Assembly (NCBI GenBank): GCA_022606135.1
Contig: JABYQN010000004.1
Span: 1,302,001 to 1,366,000 of the forward strand
DNA from: Fomes fomentarius
Taxonomy: Eukaryota; Basidiomycota; Agaricomycetes; Polyporales; Polyporaceae
DNA: 64,000 nucleotides
Reading direction: 5' to 3'
Position numbers and translations under genes: made by a program. Below are positions 61,925-64,000 of this stretch, in pieces. The notes below the pieces were generated by a model. The model did not search any database. It was not told where the DNA came from and worked only from the letters and a program-made list of their open reading frames with translations. Numbering within the stretch: the stretch's first letter is position 1; each line of letters opens with the position of its first letter.

Positions 61925-64000
61925 TGATCTATGTACGTCCTTCCAGTCGTCCGTCACACGTCCTGAAGGCCTGATGATCCACACAGAATGCTTGCGATGA
62001 CCTTCACGAAAATTTTGCAATGTGCTGTCAGGACGCTACTGGACGGATACCTCTGTACACTTCATAAGAACCGTCGCGATCACTATCACTCTGCAACTAT
62101 CCACATGATCACTAGCGATTGTGCTTCCATTCTGATGCGAACCGACGAGGCGTGTTGTCGGACCGCTCAATTCATATGCAAGCTTCATAGAAGATATGCG
62201 CCATGCGCTTTCGTGAGCGTCCGGGAGATGCGGAGAACACGGCGGTATATCGGTGGTCGTACCCGGTCGCACGGGAGCTATCGAGCCTAACCGACGTTCA
62301 GGACCCAAAATGTGTTGCCCCATTGAGCACCGGGTTGCTCCATTGCTCCCGCTAGTCACATACGACACTCTCAAGCATCCATCCACAGCTAGAAGTAGAC
62401 GGTAGGCTACGGGTCTGGTAGGCTCGACTCGGAATGGTTGTAAAATGCGTCGCGTCGTTCAAGCTTGCCCAATCCCTATTTTTCAAACGGTTTCTTCCTT
62501 ACTGTAGCATGCAAATTCATTATGGAGTTTTGTGCAACGTCGTTCGTTATTGGGGTTTGATCATAGCGCTGAACTTGATCATGGCGCGCGTTCGATCGTG
62601 CGTCGACCTTGGGTGAGCGCCACTCGTAAAATTGACTAGATGCGAAGTCCCAGAACCTGAACATGTGCACCCACGTTGAACGACCTTCAGAAAGACAGAT
62701 TCTGTCAACTACTGCCGCTGCCAGTGCCCGCGTTCTCGCAGTCATACCACTGTCTGGTTGCAGGGATCTGGTGAGCTCCACAGCTTTGGGTGGTGAATGA
62801 GGGCTTGGCAACGAAGGCCTTGGCGGGAGTCTGGAAGTCGTTGTACGCCTAATTCAGGTTATATGCACTACCCACAGTCCCTGCCAAGTGCGCTTGGCCG
62901 CTCAAGAAGGAAAGCGTATAGGTTGGCATCCTTGTTGGAGGCGGGGATGAGATACATCGATGACTTCAACCTCAACCACCACCACGATCGCCTTGCCAGA
63001 GACAATGGAGGTGAGTAGCCCTCGCTGTATGAACCTAAAACAACATTTCTAGGTTAATCTGTACGTTGGATGAGTCTCCCGCAACTCCCCAACTGCCACC
63101 TAGCTCTCCTGGTTCCCCCGTACGCTCCCGAGTGGCTCCATGCTGACCCTATCCTCTTGCAGTGCAGAGGAACAGGTCGGGACCGCGAAGCACTGCGCCT
63201 TGTGCGTCTCATGAACCCGCCGGGCACTCGTGATCCTCCAATGTCCTTAGGTATGCGTCCTACCAGTATCCACCAAATCTCCCGCGATCAACGAGGCGAG
63301 TTGTTCCGAGTTTCGCCAAGATAAAGAAGGCCAGGATCTTGAGTACACAGTTCGCGGAGATTCCCTCCAGCCCGATGCGTGTATTCGTGAAAAAACCAGC
63401 ATGGTTAGCATGCATCCATCAAAAACCTTGAGAAGCGTCGTACCTCCCGCGTTTGGTGGACCTTTTCGCACATCTTCTCGCCGGGAAATAATGCTGGGCT
63501 AGTGTGAATCTTTGGGCTGACAAGGTAACCCCGCATACTAACAATTCCTTTTCAGTTCTTGAGCTACTCATGATCCGCAAAAGGTTTCTTGCAGTCATAC
63601 CGTGGGACCAAACCAGACTCCTCTAGGTATGTTCGCGGAAGGAATATCTGATGCAGCTTCACCGTCAGACGGTATATCGTTGCAAGCCCACACCGTGGCG
63701 GTTGGGACTGAAGGGCCTTGACGTCCGCAGGCCTGTGCCTGTAACCGCGACTGTCTGACATTAGGTGACAACGTGGTGAGTAGTTATATCACTGACGGCG
63801 TGGATTCCGTTACAACCAAGTTTGACTAGCCTCTCACCACCTTAGGCGTAACACCGAAGTTGCATAAAGATAAGCCCTATTCGGTGCATTCGCGTTTGAC
63901 GTACAGCCCGGAAATAGCAGCGCTGATGGTTTTTTATAGCTTTCCGCTCTCATAGCTCCGATGTCCGGACGGTGGTCAGTGAGGAGAAAGCCTAGTTTAT
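61925..64000. other. 2.1 kb at the right edge, no gene recognised
   Basis: Frames near 62797-63018 (+), 63070-63324 (+) and 63564-63761 (-) look weakly protein-like but show no known motif. One could be part of a gene continuing beyond the window. Confidence 0.35.

Noticed and set aside
1..64000. CRISPR array, prokaryotic operon or phage features
   Set aside because: Spliced genes and eukaryotic families throughout; no direct-repeat/spacer pattern seen.

Overview
The window comes from a filamentous basidiomycete, most likely an Agaricomycete of the Polyporales type. Nearly every gene is cut by many short introns (about 50-70 nt, GT...AG, often with CTAAC/CTGAC-like branch sites). The gene families also fit: a DDxxD/NSE class I terpene synthase pair, a MYND-finger protein, arrestin-like proteins, a Gti1/Pac2 (WOPR) regulator and a tannase-family esterase. 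The species is not identifiable from sequence alone. Gene models were built by hand from conserved protein segments and splice sites, so exon edges are predictions.

Left part (1-16 kb): a possible decayed MFS transporter trace (about 0.4-0.55 kb), then a secreted tannase/feruloyl esterase-like gene (+), a MYND zinc-finger gene (-), about 3.3 kb without a gene I can support, and an aquaporin (-). Next comes a compact housekeeping block: a mitochondrial ICT1/Pth4-type GGQ rescue factor (-) head-to-head with the enoyl-CoA reductase TSC13 (+). TSC13 is convergent with ARV1 (-), which is head-to-head with GET4 (+). An HSBP1-like coiled coil (-) follows. TSC13, ARV1 and GET4 all serve ER membrane or lipid homeostasis.

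Middle part (21-38 kb): two paralogous sesquiterpene-synthase-type genes, one on each strand, about 14 kb apart. Between them lie a WOPR transcription factor preceded by about 7 kb of GC-rich, microsatellite-rich DNA without a recognisable gene, the TFIIH subunit TFB2 (-) and the proteasome assembly chaperone NAS6 (+).

Right part (38-64 kb): an arrestin-like protein (+), an aldo-keto reductase (-), a RING-like zinc protein with low-complexity linkers (+), and a zinc-ribbon protein with a disordered tail (+). Then about 3.4 kb without a supportable gene, a small secreted protein (+), alanyl-tRNA synthetase with a probable in-frame mitochondrial leader (+), and an MFS transporter (+). The last 2 kb hold no gene I can recognise.
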